60,173 nt of DNA from Verrucomicrobia bacterium UBA1200 (GCA_002309765.1 DBXY01000044.1:1-60173); one strand, 5' to 3'; positions 1 to 10,624 are shown, counted from the first letter of the stretch. Numbers and translations: made by a program. Notes: a model not told the origin generated them from the letters alone.

Positions 1-210
1 GCATCTGTCCGTTTGAAAGTTCCTTGGGCGTCGCATGGCGAACAGTTTACCAAATATTCCGTCACTCCACCACTCCTACTCCACCAATGGGGTCTGACCC
101 TCACGTCCCTTCCTCCTTGGATTGGAAGGTTGGATGTTTAGAGGGTTAGAGGGTTAGAAGTTTAGAGGGTTGGAGGGTATTGCATTTCGCGCATTCACAC
201 TCTCATACCT
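1..210. repeat. Non-coding start of window with degenerate GTTAGAGGG simple repeat
   Basis: No gene is supported here. Positions 124-178 hold a degenerate tandem of GTTTAGAGG and GTTAGAGGG units, about five copies. Near position 88 is GGGGTCTGACCCT, a short near-palindrome of a kind often seen as a dispersed intergenic element. The stretch lies just downstream of the minus-strand gene that ends at 211 and may hold its transcript end, but no hairpin with a T tract was found. Confidence 0.6.
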
Positions 211-759
211 TCAAACTTTCACAAATACTCCGATGGCGCAGAAGAGCACACCGATGGCGAGCAGCGCGCCGCCGAACGCCCTCACTCGCGCGCCGCTTGC
301 GGCGCACCATGCGAGCACCTGCCTGATTCGCCACGGATAGAACATACCAATCATGCCCGTGATCGCACATGCGTACGCGAACACCACGAGCGGGATGCGC
401 CACCCCGTGTCGCAAAGGCGCACCGCGGGGAACAGTTCAGCGGGATAGAGCATCAATATCGCGCAAAGGCCGCGTATTGGCAGCAGGTTCGCCATCCACC
501 AGCACATGAGCACCGTAAACACGGCCGCGAGCAGCCACACCTCGCCGGGAAACGCCTTGAGGAACTTGTCGAAGATGTCGATGCCGATTTTGTCGCACTC
601 GTATGCCGTGCCGATCCAGCCTATGGCGCAGAGTACCCACCCTGCAGGCGCGCAGCGCGGAAACGCCACCATAGCCCTGGCGGCGCGTTCTGTCGCCAGA
701 ACGGCCACAAGGCCAAGGGCCAGCAGCGGCACTCCTAGAATGAAAGACCATGTTGTCAT
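211..759 (-). CDS. Hypothetical multi-pass inner-membrane protein, 182 aa
   Basis: I do not recognise the family. The product is almost entirely hydrophobic, with about five predicted membrane spans: near the N-terminus (after MTTWSFILG), around residues 35-50, 70-90, 120-140 and at the C-terminus. It has no obvious catalytic motif. The start at 759 is supported by an AAAGGAAAAGG purine run shortly upstream and by a TATAAT box further up. It is the last of three minus-strand genes running from lepB, so it may be partly cotranscribed with lepB, but it also has its own promoter. Confidence 0.7.
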   Translation of the reverse strand: MTTWSFILGVPLLALGLVAVLATERAARAMVAFPRCAPAGWVLCAIGWIGTAYECDKIGIDIFDKFLKAFPGEVWLLAAVFTVLMCWWMANLLPIRGLCAILMLYPAELFPAVRLCDTGWRIPLVVFAYACAITGMIGMFYPWRIRQVLAWCAASGARVRAFGGALLAIGVLFCAIGVFVKV

Positions 760-786
760 TTCCAGTCCTTTTCCTTTCGGCTGTTA

Positions 787-815
787 ATTATAGCATATCT
801 AGTGCGGAGTGCCTA
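787..815 (-). promoter_or_regulatory. Sigma-70-type promoter for the 182-aa membrane protein
   Basis: On the minus strand TAGGCA (810-815) is followed after 17 bases by a perfect TATAAT (787-792), which is preceded by TG-C, an extended -10. It overlaps the stop codon of the upstream small gene. Confidence 0.55.
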
Positions 816-973
816 GTGCTTGGTGCTTGCAGCACGTTCGTCTCGGCGCTCGTGGCCTGGAGTAGGAAGCGGTTCGAGTTGTGCACCGCCATCCTGTTCT
901 CGGGTGTGATGCGTAGGCCCATGGACGATACGCACGCCACGGCGTACTTGCAGTTCTTGCGCACTTTGATCAT
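788..973 (-). CDS. Small hypothetical protein, 61 aa
   Basis: Short gene between lepB and the membrane protein, all on the minus strand. A Shine-Dalgarno-like GAAAGG lies 9 bases before the ATG at 973, which is why I call it coding. The first 46 residues have a protein-like composition with basic residues and one Cys pair (C8, C14). The last dozen or so codons run through AGTGC-type simple repeats (about 799-830), so the original C-terminus may have been lost by mutation into intergenic repeat. No domain recognised. It could also be a translated leader or a decayed gene. Confidence 0.45.
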   Translation of the reverse strand: MIKVRKNCKYAVACVSSMGLRITPENRMAVHNSNRFLLQATSAETNVLQAPSTRHSALDML

Positions 974-1047
974 TGCTGTATGCCTTTCATTAGTTTATCT
1001 GAAGTCTGAATTCTGAAATCCTGCAACTTAAGCACTAAGTCCTCCGC

Positions 1048-2295
1048 CTACTCGATCGGGCCCCACCGATGTGTGGCGAACGGCCAGAACACGCCGCCCG
1101 CTATGCCCACAAGATTCTTCGCTGGTACGGGTCCCCAGTAGCGGCTGTCGAAGCTGTTGGTGGAGTTGTCGCCGCATGCGTAGTACTCGTCGGGTCCAAG
1201 CGTAACCTCGTCGCCCACATGACAAATGGTGCGTCCAGGTTCATCAAACCTGGAATCACCACTCGGCCTGTACCCTGCGTACGGATACGCCTTCTCGTGC
1301 CACTTCTCGTGGTTCTGTATCTGCGCAATGCGGAGGGGCGTCATCGGCTTCTCGCCGTTCACGCGCAGCTCGAACGCCGGCTGACCATCCTTCTCTCCGG
1401 CCGCCACGATCGAGAGCTTCTCGCCGGGTACGCCCGTCATGCGCTTGCCGTAATATCTGAAATGTGTGTACTGCTGCAGCTTGGGAATGCCGGTGGTGGT
1501 GAACGCCATCACATCGCCGCGGCGCGGGCGCCTGAAGTTCCACAGCCAGCGGTTCACGAAGATGTAGTCGCCGGAATGCACGTAGCCGCTCCACAACAGA
1601 TCACCCTGGCGCACCACAGAGCCATCGTGGAGTCCGCTCGGCAGCTTCGGCACGTCGGTTGGCACCAGCATCGATCTGCTTGCGCCTTCATCTTCGCTGA
1701 ACACACGCATGTCGTAGAAGCCCGTGTGCCTCATGCCTTTGAACCGAAGCGTGCCATTGAAAGGCGCCCGGTAGCATTCGTACATCTTGCCGGTGACGAG
1801 CCACTTGTACCATCTGAGGCCCGGAAGCTTGTCCCACGCAGTGGCCTCCTCCGGCTTGCAGGTTGTGGAGTGGTTGCCATATAGCGTTGGCTGCATGGAG
1901 CCGGTGGGGATGTGGAACGGCTCGTAGAAGTAGGCCCTGAACGCCATCGCCACGGATATCGACATCACCAGTATGTCGAGCCATTCGCGGCATGCGGCCC
2001 AGCTTTGCGGCGGATTGAGCTCGGTCAGCAGCTTAAAGCACTTTTCCGCGTCGCGCGCCTTCCAGGCCGCGCGCAGGCTTTGCATCGCCTCACCGTGCTC
2101 GCCGCCCGCAGAGTACGCCGGCAGATCCTCGTACGAAAGAACGAACTTGCGCGCCTTGGTGAGCACCGCCTTCCTCCGCTTGACCTCTTTCGCCTTCTTC
2201 GAGAAAGGCACCACTCCCCTGCACAGGGAATAAACGCACCAAAGCGCGAAGAGAACCGAGGATATCGTGGCTCCTCCGAAAAGAACCGTGTTCAT
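1048..2295 (-). CDS. lepB: Signal peptidase I
   Basis: Membrane-bound serine protease (S26 family) that removes signal peptides from exported proteins. The product is 415 residues, longer than E. coli LepB (about 324). A hydrophobic segment lies near the N-terminus. A second one, about residues 110-125, leads into the catalytic-serine box PTGSMQPTL (Ser near 133). The general-base Lys lies in YYGKRMTGVPGE (near 281), and the C-terminal box CGDNSTNSFDSRYWG is intact. The region between serine and lysine carries an insertion of about 100 residues, common in PVC and Bacteroidetes enzymes. All catalytic boxes are present, so it should be active. The start at 2295 has a weak ribosome site (GAGGG about 11 bases away). 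The many exported proteins in this window are its natural substrates. Confidence 0.95.
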   Translation of the reverse strand: MNTVLFGGATISSVLFALWCVYSLCRGVVPFSKKAKEVKRRKAVLTKARKFVLSYEDLPAYSAGGEHGEAMQSLRAAWKARDAEKCFKLLTELNPPQSWAACREWLDILVMSISVAMAFRAYFYEPFHIPTGSMQPTLYGNHSTTCKPEEATAWDKLPGLRWYKWLVTGKMYECYRAPFNGTLRFKGMRHTGFYDMRVFSEDEGASRSMLVPTDVPKLPSGLHDGSVVRQGDLLWSGYVHSGDYIFVNRWLWNFRRPRRGDVMAFTTTGIPKLQQYTHFRYYGKRMTGVPGEKLSIVAAGEKDGQPAFELRVNGEKPMTPLRIAQIQNHEKWHEKAYPYAGYRPSGDSRFDEPGRTICHVGDEVTLGPDEYYACGDNSTNSFDSRYWGPVPAKNLVGIAGGVFWPFATHRWGPIE

Positions 2296-2393
2296 CTATC
2301 AGATTCCCTCTCGCAGTTGCATTCTGTTCTCCTCGCGGAGCATTCTGTCTTCTGAATTGTCATTGACATTCTTTTAACCGCCATCGCTTTAAG

Positions 2394-2423
2394 ATTCTAC
2401 CACATATCGACCCTCTTCCGCAA
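2394..2423 (-). promoter_or_regulatory. Putative promoter of lepB
   Basis: On the minus strand TTGCGG (2418-2423) and TAGAAT (2394-2399) are separated by 18 bases. The predicted start near 2387 gives a leader of about 90 bases before lepB. The leader contains a possible 23-codon reading frame ending in a stop just before the lepB ATG; whether it is translated is unknown. Confidence 0.4.
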
Positions 2424-2514
2424 TATGGAAAAAAGCCGCGCAAGTCCCCCTTTCTTCACGGAACGAACGCGACAGATGCCGGATCTTTCCACAGATTGGC
2501 GATGGAAAGCTTCT

Positions 2515-2660
2515 GTTGTAGAGTAGAGACCCTCGCCTCGGCGTTGCCGCCGATGCGGCTTCCCCCTCATCAAACCGGCTTATGCCGCCGTAGCATTGCG
2601 AAGGCGCAACGTGTGGATTTCCCGCATACGGCTTTCCATCGAGTGCGTTTCCTGTTGACA
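2515..2660 (-). mobile_element. Probable decayed 3' end of a group II intron (domain V/VI-like)
   Basis: On the minus strand, from about 2640 downwards, AAGCCGTATGCGGGAAATC then CACACGT matches the domain V hairpin pattern of bacterial group II introns (AGCCGTATG, short stem, GAAA-type loop, CACGTACGGTT). It is followed by GGTTTGATGAGGGGG and ends in TCTACTCTAC (about 2515-2527), as in the domain VI and 3' end of many introns. The normal ACGT-ACGGTT junction is interrupted by about 30 bases (about 2577-2606). No reverse transcriptase gene is adjacent, so this is a relic or stand-alone fragment. A 116-codon frame over it (2389-2739) is a translated intron artefact. Confidence 0.5.
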
Positions 2661-2897
2661 TGGTTCGCCCTTTCATTGTTGTGACTGAAGAGGTAGTTGC
2701 AAAAACCCTCTTTCGCACCATCTGCAAGCTAGGCCACACGACCTAGCGAAACCCGCAAAAACAACCTTACGCGTCTGAAAGATTTTGTGTATCTATTGTG
2801 CCAAATCCGCGCATCGGGCGCAAGTGTAAAAAAAGTTTTTCATCTAGGGGGAGGGGGTAATTGCGTTTTTGTTTTTGCTATAAAAACCGCAAAGCGA

Positions 2898-2927
2898 TTG
2901 ACATTGAACAAAGCCCTATGCTATCAT
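2898..2927 (+). promoter_or_regulatory. Promoter of the BPL_N / GH32 / pectate-lyase operon
   Basis: Perfect TTGACA (2898-2903), 18-base spacer, TATCAT (2922-2927). The predicted start near 2934 lies after position 2861, where the open frame begins, so translation must start at the later ATG at 2960. Confidence 0.7.
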
Positions 2928-2959
2928 TTTTAAGCTTACGTTTTAAGAGGGGGTTTTCT

Positions 2960-5230
2960 ATGAATATCCGTACGAGGCGTGTTATTGTTTGGTTTGCTGC
3001 GGCGATTGCAGGGTTTGTTGGTTGTGTTGGCGTGGACAATGGGGGCAAGTCGGCGGCCCCGGTACGAGTGGCACTGTTTGTCGATTGCGGCGCAAGGTCC
3101 AACGGTGCGTACAGCTGGCTTCGGCTTACCACGCTGTCGAAAGAGTTGCAGACCTTCCCGGTGGATGCCAAGATGATTCAAGAAGGCGCTTTGGATCACG
3201 CGGATCTGATTCTCATGCCGGGCGGCTATTCGGTCACCGAGTCCAAGATGCTGGGAAAGACCGGGCGCGCCAAAGTAAAAGAGTTTGTCCGCAACGGCGG
3301 CGGATGGATCGGTACCTGCGCGGGATGCTTCCTGATTTCGGAAAGCAGCGATTCGCATCCTGATATGCTGAACTTGATCCCTTTCACTAGCCGCGGCGGT
3401 ATCGGTAAAGCGGACATGATGATCACGTTCAACTCGGACGCCGAGGAGATGTTGGGAATCAAGGCCGGAAGCAGACACCGCATCAAGTATTCCGGCGGCC
3501 CGGTGCTAATACCGTCTAAACCGGTGGACGGCGCAGACATCAAAATGATTGCCGCCTACGACTCCGACATCAATCTATACAGCAACCGGACGCGCGAGAC
3601 CATGGCCGGCAAAGGTGCGATGGTTGCCGGCACCTACGGCAAGGGCAGGATCTATGCCAGCGCGGTGCATCCGGAAGTTGACATCGATGACCATTATGTG
3701 CTGCGTGCCGGATTCCGCTACGTCTCGGGACGCGATGTGGACTGGGAGTTGCCCCGCAAAAAACCGGGACAACTGGCGGTTGGCTTCATGAGCGACAACT
3801 CGATCGGCGTCGAAACGGCGTTGCTGCTCCAGCGGATACTGCGTTCCGGGGAATTCGACTTGATCCCTGTAAACGGGGACGACATCGCCTACGGGGCATT
3901 GCGCCGCCTTGACGTGCTGCTGGTACCGTCCGGAGCGGAATTCTACAGTTACAAGGGATGCATGGGGCTCGCCAACCGCAAAAGAACCAAAGAGTTTATC
4001 GCGCGAGGCGGACGGTTGATCGGCTGGGGCAAAGCGGCGGAATCGCTCGGTAAGGCATTTGGCGATGACGCAACGCTGGCCAAGGACGGCGATACGGCAT
4101 TCCAGATATTGCGCGACTTGACTGCGGCAACGGTTGAGACCCCTCCGCCGATTCCGATAACAAACGCCGAAAAAACGGTGAAGACCGCGATTTATACGGA
4201 TCGCGGCGGAGCTAATTTTACGATTGCCGAATTGTTGACCTTCGCCCCGGAATACGATGTCAAGCTGGTCAGTGGCGAAGATATCCGCAACGGGGCTTTG
4301 GATGGCATGGATCTGCTGATCCAGCCGAACGGATGGGGTCCCACCCAATACGCCGCTTTAGGCGATAAAGGCCGGATGGCGGTCACCGAGTTCGTGCGCA
4401 ACGGTGGCAAGTATTACGGGATTGGAGCCGGCGCGTTTCTTGCGCTCCAAAAAGAGCCCAACCGCCCGCGGCTGAGTCTGGTGCCGTTCACGAACGAAAA
4501 CGAAATCACCAAGCGCGGCAGCACGAGAACCGAGGTTAAACTCACCAAAGAGGGGTTAAGCGTCTTCGGCAACTCCTACACCAACTGTATAGTCCAATAC
4601 GCAGACGGTCCGGTTATGCAGCCAAGCGATCCAATCCCTGACACCGACATAAAGGTGTTGATCGAGTATTACGGAAGCACGGTCAGCACCTGCAGCCCGA
4701 TGCCTACGCAACCGATGTCCGGCAAAGCGGCGGTGCTGGGCGGACGGGTCGGCAAGGGCAAGGCGTATATCAGCGGACTTAATCCAGAAGTCCACGAAAA
4801 GAACTATGACCTGGTGCTGAACAGTTTCAAATATGTCACCGGTATCGCGCCGACCCGCGTGTGCCGTGACCGGATGCGCGGGGCGCTTTCCGTGGGATGC
4901 GTAACCGTGCCCGAAAAAACTTTTGGCGATTTCTACCTTCGGACGCTGTTGCCCGATCGCCGTTTTGACGTAGTGGACGATGTAAACGACAATACCATCC
5001 GCCATCTGGACGCGGTGGTGGTCCCCTGCCCCGGCAAGGACAGTTTCTCGTCCGCCATCATCGATTTCGCCAACGCCGGCGGACTGGTGGTTGCCGTGGT
5101 TCAGACCGACGCCCAGCGCGAACTGGTTCAGAAAGTGACAAACATCACCGTGGTTGACTCTTACAGCGACGTCATCCAGAAACTGGCAGAGTTGCACCGA
5201 AAAACGTCCACCAAGAGCCAGACGTTATGA
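2960..5230 (+). CDS. Putative lipoprotein with three BPL_N / class I amidotransferase-like domains
   Basis: The 756-residue product begins with a hydrophobic export signal ending in GFVGC, a plausible lipobox, so it is probably a lipoprotein or at least exported. Three tandem copies of the biotin-protein-ligase N-terminal (BPL_N) type of flavodoxin/amidotransferase fold follow, each with a hydrophobic strand plus LILMPGG-like turn and an NGG-x-Y/W-x-GxxAG elbow. The first copy keeps a Cys at the elbow (GTCAGC). The second reads GWGKA and the third GIGAGA, so only the first could act as a nucleophile. The start at 2960 has a strong AGAGGGGG ribosome site and lies after the promoter. Its stop overlaps the next start (ATGA), coupling it to the fructanase. 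A glycan-binding or sugar-modifying role is only inferred from the operon. Confidence 0.75.
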   Translation: MNIRTRRVIVWFAAAIAGFVGCVGVDNGGKSAAPVRVALFVDCGARSNGAYSWLRLTTLSKELQTFPVDAKMIQEGALDHADLILMPGGYSVTESKMLGKTGRAKVKEFVRNGGGWIGTCAGCFLISESSDSHPDMLNLIPFTSRGGIGKADMMITFNSDAEEMLGIKAGSRHRIKYSGGPVLIPSKPVDGADIKMIAAYDSDINLYSNRTRETMAGKGAMVAGTYGKGRIYASAVHPEVDIDDHYVLRAGFRYVSGRDVDWELPRKKPGQLAVGFMSDNSIGVETALLLQRILRSGEFDLIPVNGDDIAYGALRRLDVLLVPSGAEFYSYKGCMGLANRKRTKEFIARGGRLIGWGKAAESLGKAFGDDATLAKDGDTAFQILRDLTAATVETPPPIPITNAEKTVKTAIYTDRGGANFTIAELLTFAPEYDVKLVSGEDIRNGALDGMDLLIQPNGWGPTQYAALGDKGRMAVTEFVRNGGKYYGIGAGAFLALQKEPNRPRLSLVPFTNENEITKRGSTRTEVKLTKEGLSVFGNSYTNCIVQYADGPVMQPSDPIPDTDIKVLIEYYGSTVSTCSPMPTQPMSGKAAVLGGRVGKGKAYISGLNPEVHEKNYDLVLNSFKYVTGIAPTRVCRDRMRGALSVGCVTVPEKTFGDFYLRTLLPDRRFDVVDDVNDNTIRHLDAVVVPCPGKDSFSSAIIDFANAGGLVVAVVQTDAQRELVQKVTNITVVDSYSDVIQKLAELHRKTSTKSQTL

Positions 5231-7326
5231 GAAAACTATTGGCGGCGATCGTGATGACGGCGGCAATGTCTTCCGCGGTGTTCGCGGAGGACACGGTGTT
5301 CGCGGATTTCGAGGGCAATGATTACGGCGCGTGGAAAACTTCCGGAACGGCGTTTGGCGACGGCCCCGCCCACGGCACGCTGCCAAACCAGATGACGGTG
5401 TCGGGTTACAAGGGCCGAGGATTAGTCAACTCCTACCGGGGCGGAGACAATTCGGTAGGGGTCTTGACATCGCCGGAATTTCAAATCGCGAAACCATACA
5501 TCAACTTCCTAATCGGCGGTGGCGGTCACAATGATACCGTTATGGAACTGCTGGTGGAGGGTAAGGCGATGCGGTCCGCCCGCGGCGAAAACGTCAACCC
5601 CGGCGGCAGCGAGGTTTTGCGCCCTGAATTCTGGGATGTATCCGAATTAAACGGCAAAAAAGCCGTAATCAGGATCACCGACCGTCATACCGGCGGTTGG
5701 GGCCATATCAATGTTGACCACATTGTTTTCTCCGACAGCCCTGCAACCCGATTCACGGACTGCACACGAGCAGTAACCGTGGATGCGTCCAAGCCTTATC
5801 TCTGGGTACCGATTAAAAACGGCGGGGAAAAATTCCGGGTGGAACTTTTTGACGGCAGTAAACCCATCCACTATTTCGATGCCGAGTTGGCCACAACCGC
5901 CGATGCGGATTGGCAGGGCACACTGAACCTTGCCCCGTACGCGGGGAAGAACTTGCGGATCACGGTGAAAAAATATCCCGAAGACGGGACCGGATTCGCC
6001 GCGATATCCATGAATGCCGCCCCCTACTCCACTCCGCAGGACTACCGCGAGACGAGGCGGGCACAGTTCCATTTCCAGCCCCGCCACGGGTGGAACAATG
6101 ACCCGAACGGATTGTGCTTCTTCAAAGGCGAGTGGCACCTGTTTTTCCAATACAACCCCTACGGGCGGAATTGGGGCAACATGCACTGGGGACACGCGGT
6201 CAGCAAAGATCTAGTACATTGGCGGGAACTAGACGTGGCGTTATACCAGGACGAATCTGGGATGATGTTCAGCGGTTCCGCTGCGATCGACCGGAACAAC
6301 ACCGCCGGATTCGGTAATAATGCCCAAGTGCTGATATACACCGCCACCGGCGGCGGGTCTACCCAATGTCTGGCCTACAGTCTCGACGGACGGAACTACA
6401 CCAAATACGCCGGCAACCCGGTAGTCGGCAACATAACCGCCGGCAACCGCGACCCGAAGATCTTTTGGCACCAGCCGAGCGGGCAGTGGGTATTGGTGCT
6501 TTACATCAACCAAGACGGCTACCACACCATCGGAATTTTCAACTCGCCAAATCTAAAGGACTGGACCAGGACGGGCACCATCCGGGGCGACAAGTCTGGT
6601 CAAGGCAATTTTCTTTACGAATGCCCGGATTTGTTTGAGTTGCCGGTGGACGGCGGGCCGGAAACCCGGTGGGTGGTATTCGGGGCGAGCGGAGCTTACG
6701 CGGTTGGAACGTTTGACGGCAAAACCTTTACCGCCGAAGCAGAACGTCTACCCGCATACGCCGACGCTGTCGCCTACTACGCCGCGCAAAGTTTCAGCGA
6801 CGCACCGGACGGCCGCCGCATTTTAGTGCCGTGGATGCATCTGGAGGGTGAAGCAAGTTTCAACCAAGGCATGGGGTTGCCGCAAGAACTGGGGTTGAAA
6901 CGCACCGCAGCCGGAATACGGCTGACCCATACCCCGGCGCGGGAACTGGCAAAATTGCGTGACGGCGACGCGGTTCCGTTCGAAAATTTCTCCGGCGAAC
7001 TGGTAGAGGCAATCGTGGATTGCCGGATTCGTGACGGAGAAACGGTCGGATTCAAATTCCGGGGCATTCCGGTTTCATACGACTCAAAAACCGGCACCCT
7101 CGCCGCAGATTCCGTGCGCGTGACCTGGCCGATAACTGACGGACAGTTAAAACTGACCGTATATCTCGACCGGGTGGGAATGGAAATTTTCTCCGCCGAC
7201 GGGCTTAACTGCCTGCCGCTGGCCAAAGTGGCTCCCAACCCCGCCAATGTGAAGATTGAGACCGAAAACGCCGCCGGAATGATAGAGAACCGTAACCGCG
7301 CCTACCGGCTCAACCGCATCTGGTGA
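5227..7326 (+). CDS. Secreted GH32 fructan hydrolase (levanase/inulinase/invertase family)
   Basis: Hydrolyses beta-fructosides such as levan, inulin or sucrose outside the cytoplasm. The 699-residue product has a signal peptide cleaved after VFA. A beta-sandwich accessory region follows (about 25-250; FADFEGNDYGAW start), then the five-bladed propeller of GH32. The three catalytic carboxylates are visible: the nucleophile in WNNDPNG (about 288-294), RDP (about 408) and the acid/base in YECPDLF (about 464). A beta-sandwich tail finishes the protein. The start is fixed by the 4-base overlap with the previous gene, so translation is probably coupled. The exact fructan cannot be told from sequence alone; the N-terminal module is typical of SacC-like exo-enzymes. 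Confidence 0.93.
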   Translation: MRKLLAAIVMTAAMSSAVFAEDTVFADFEGNDYGAWKTSGTAFGDGPAHGTLPNQMTVSGYKGRGLVNSYRGGDNSVGVLTSPEFQIAKPYINFLIGGGGHNDTVMELLVEGKAMRSARGENVNPGGSEVLRPEFWDVSELNGKKAVIRITDRHTGGWGHINVDHIVFSDSPATRFTDCTRAVTVDASKPYLWVPIKNGGEKFRVELFDGSKPIHYFDAELATTADADWQGTLNLAPYAGKNLRITVKKYPEDGTGFAAISMNAAPYSTPQDYRETRRAQFHFQPRHGWNNDPNGLCFFKGEWHLFFQYNPYGRNWGNMHWGHAVSKDLVHWRELDVALYQDESGMMFSGSAAIDRNNTAGFGNNAQVLIYTATGGGSTQCLAYSLDGRNYTKYAGNPVVGNITAGNRDPKIFWHQPSGQWVLVLYINQDGYHTIGIFNSPNLKDWTRTGTIRGDKSGQGNFLYECPDLFELPVDGGPETRWVVFGASGAYAVGTFDGKTFTAEAERLPAYADAVAYYAAQSFSDAPDGRRILVPWMHLEGEASFNQGMGLPQELGLKRTAAGIRLTHTPARELAKLRDGDAVPFENFSGELVEAIVDCRIRDGETVGFKFRGIPVSYDSKTGTLAADSVRVTWPITDGQLKLTVYLDRVGMEIFSADGLNCLPLAKVAPNPANVKIETENAAGMIENRNRAYRLNRIW

Positions 7327-7357
7327 CATCTCACGCTTAATCCTAAGAGGATATGAA

Positions 7358-8881
7358 ATGAAAACACTCCCAGCCATCATGTCTTGCGCACTCTTTGCCG
7401 CTTTGGCGCAGGCGCAGACTTTCGTGACTTACGAAGAGTTTGGCGCGGCGGGCGACGGGAAAACCGATGACCAGGCCGCAATCGTCGCCGCGCACGCGGC
7501 AGCGAATCAAAAACGTCTGCCCGTCAAGGCCGGCGACGGCAAAACGTACTACATCGGGCGCGGCGCAAAAGTGGCCGTCATCAAAACCGATGTTGATTTC
7601 GGCACGGCAAAATTCGTGATTGACGACCGCGAGCTCGACAACATCCGGGCACCGATTTTTCATGTTGAGCCATCGGCCCGGCCCTTTGCGATAAAGGGGG
7701 TGGACAAACTATCGCGTGGGCAGGAGAACCTTGGCGTAGCTTTGCCCGGTCTGTGCCTCGTTGAAGTCCAGAACTCCAATGTGAAGCAATACATCCGCTA
7801 CGGACGCAACCAAAACAAAGGTTCCCCGAAAAAAGAAGTCTTCCTTGCCGACCGGACCGGAACGGTTTCTCCGCAAACTCCCATCATTTGGGAGTACGAG
7901 AAAGTTACCGGCATCACCGCCCGCCCGATCGACGGGGAAACGCTCACGCTTAAAGGCGGTATATTCACCACCATCGCCAACCGCGCGGAATCCAAATACA
8001 ACTACCACGGGCGCGGCATCAAAATCGAACGTTCAAACGTTCGTGTTCAAGGGCTTCGCCACGAAGTGACGGACGAAGGCGACCACGGCGCACCCTACAG
8101 CGGATTCATCTCCGTATCATACTGCGCAAACGTTACCGTATCCAACTGCACCTTCACTGCGCACAAAACCTACTCCACCATCGGTTCGGCAGGAGAACCG
8201 GTGAGCATGGGTTCATACGACCTGTCGGCTAACAATTCCGTGAACATTTCGTACATCGGCTGCCGTCAAACCACCGATATCAACGATCGGCGCTATTGGG
8301 GTTTGTTTGGATCCAACTACTGCAAAAACCTGCTTTACGACGACTGCGTGTTCTCGCGTTTTGACGCGCACATGGGCGTGGCGAACGCCACGGTGCGCAA
8401 CTCCACGCTGGGACACATGGGCATCAACGCCATTGGGTTCGGGACGTTTCTCGTTGAGAACACCACTGTCCGCAGCGGCAACTTCTTCAATCTGCGCAGC
8501 GACTACGGAAGCACATGGGACGGGGAATTCATCGTGCGCAATTGCACTTTTGTGCCCGCCAACGGACGGTCCGCGACCGGAACGCTGGTGAACGGCTCAA
8601 TCACCGACTGGCACGACTTTGGCTACACCTGCCGCATGCCGCGGCGCATCGTGTTCGACGGATTGAAAATCGACGATTCCCATCATCCCGAAAAGTATTC
8701 CGGGCCCAACATCTTCGGCCAGTTCAGCAAGAAAAACATCGCGCCGGGTTACGTGGAAAAATATCCCTACCACCTTACCGAGGAAGTCGTACTGCGCAAC
8801 GTGAAGACCGCAAGCGGCAAAGAACTGATAACCAGCCCCAACCGGTATTTGTTCCGCAACGTTAAGATCGTGCGCGAGTAA
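7358..8881 (+). CDS. Secreted right-handed beta-helix protein, pectate lyase 3 / GH28-like
   Basis: The 507-residue product has a signal peptide (cleavage near LAQAQ). Next comes the opening strand FGAAGDGKTDDQAAI, the hallmark of the Pectate_lyase_3 and GH28 beta-helix entry. Later sequence shows repeated N-x-T/S-V-x-N-C coils (for example YCANVTVSNCTF, NATVRNSTLGHMG) of a parallel beta-helix. It probably binds or cleaves an acidic or plant polysaccharide, but no GH28 catalytic Asp triad is evident and lyase activity is not proven. An AGAGG ribosome site lies 8 bases before the ATG, and the gap to the GH32 gene is 31 bases, so it is the third gene of the operon. It converges on groEL. Confidence 0.8.
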   Translation: MKTLPAIMSCALFAALAQAQTFVTYEEFGAAGDGKTDDQAAIVAAHAAANQKRLPVKAGDGKTYYIGRGAKVAVIKTDVDFGTAKFVIDDRELDNIRAPIFHVEPSARPFAIKGVDKLSRGQENLGVALPGLCLVEVQNSNVKQYIRYGRNQNKGSPKKEVFLADRTGTVSPQTPIIWEYEKVTGITARPIDGETLTLKGGIFTTIANRAESKYNYHGRGIKIERSNVRVQGLRHEVTDEGDHGAPYSGFISVSYCANVTVSNCTFTAHKTYSTIGSAGEPVSMGSYDLSANNSVNISYIGCRQTTDINDRRYWGLFGSNYCKNLLYDDCVFSRFDAHMGVANATVRNSTLGHMGINAIGFGTFLVENTTVRSGNFFNLRSDYGSTWDGEFIVRNCTFVPANGRSATGTLVNGSITDWHDFGYTCRMPRRIVFDGLKIDDSHHPEKYSGPNIFGQFSKKNIAPGYVEKYPYHLTEEVVLRNVKTASGKELITSPNRYLFRNVKIVRE

Positions 8882-8915
8882 AGACGTCGGCGGCAGCGAA
8901 GCGCCGCAAAAGAAT

Positions 8916-8950
8916 AAAAAAAGGGGGCGCCGGCAATGCCGTGCGCCCCC
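8916..8950 (-). terminator. Rho-independent terminator of the dnaK-groES-groEL operon
   Basis: GGGGGCGC (8923-8930) pairs with GCGCCCCC (8943-8950), with an inner CGGC-AAT-GCCG stem. Read on the minus strand the hairpin is followed by seven Ts (8916-8922), 18 bases past the groEL stop. The plus-strand side has no T tract, so it serves only the minus strand. Confidence 0.88.
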
Positions 8951-8968
8951 GGGTGTGCGGGAAAGAAA

Positions 8969-10600
<1,632 letters not shown>

Positions 10601-10624
10601 TTTCTAATCTCCTTAAAATCGTGG

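Noticed and set aside
2389..2739. 116-codon minus-strand gene
   Set aside because: It translates the domain V/VI-like intron end (KPYAGNPHV, RFDEGE, RRGSLLYN), a known kind of false protein.
8886..8908. Hairpin after the pectate-lyase gene on the plus strand
   Set aside because: GCGGC/GCCGC is short and followed by A-rich DNA, not Ts; no plus-strand terminator could be supported.
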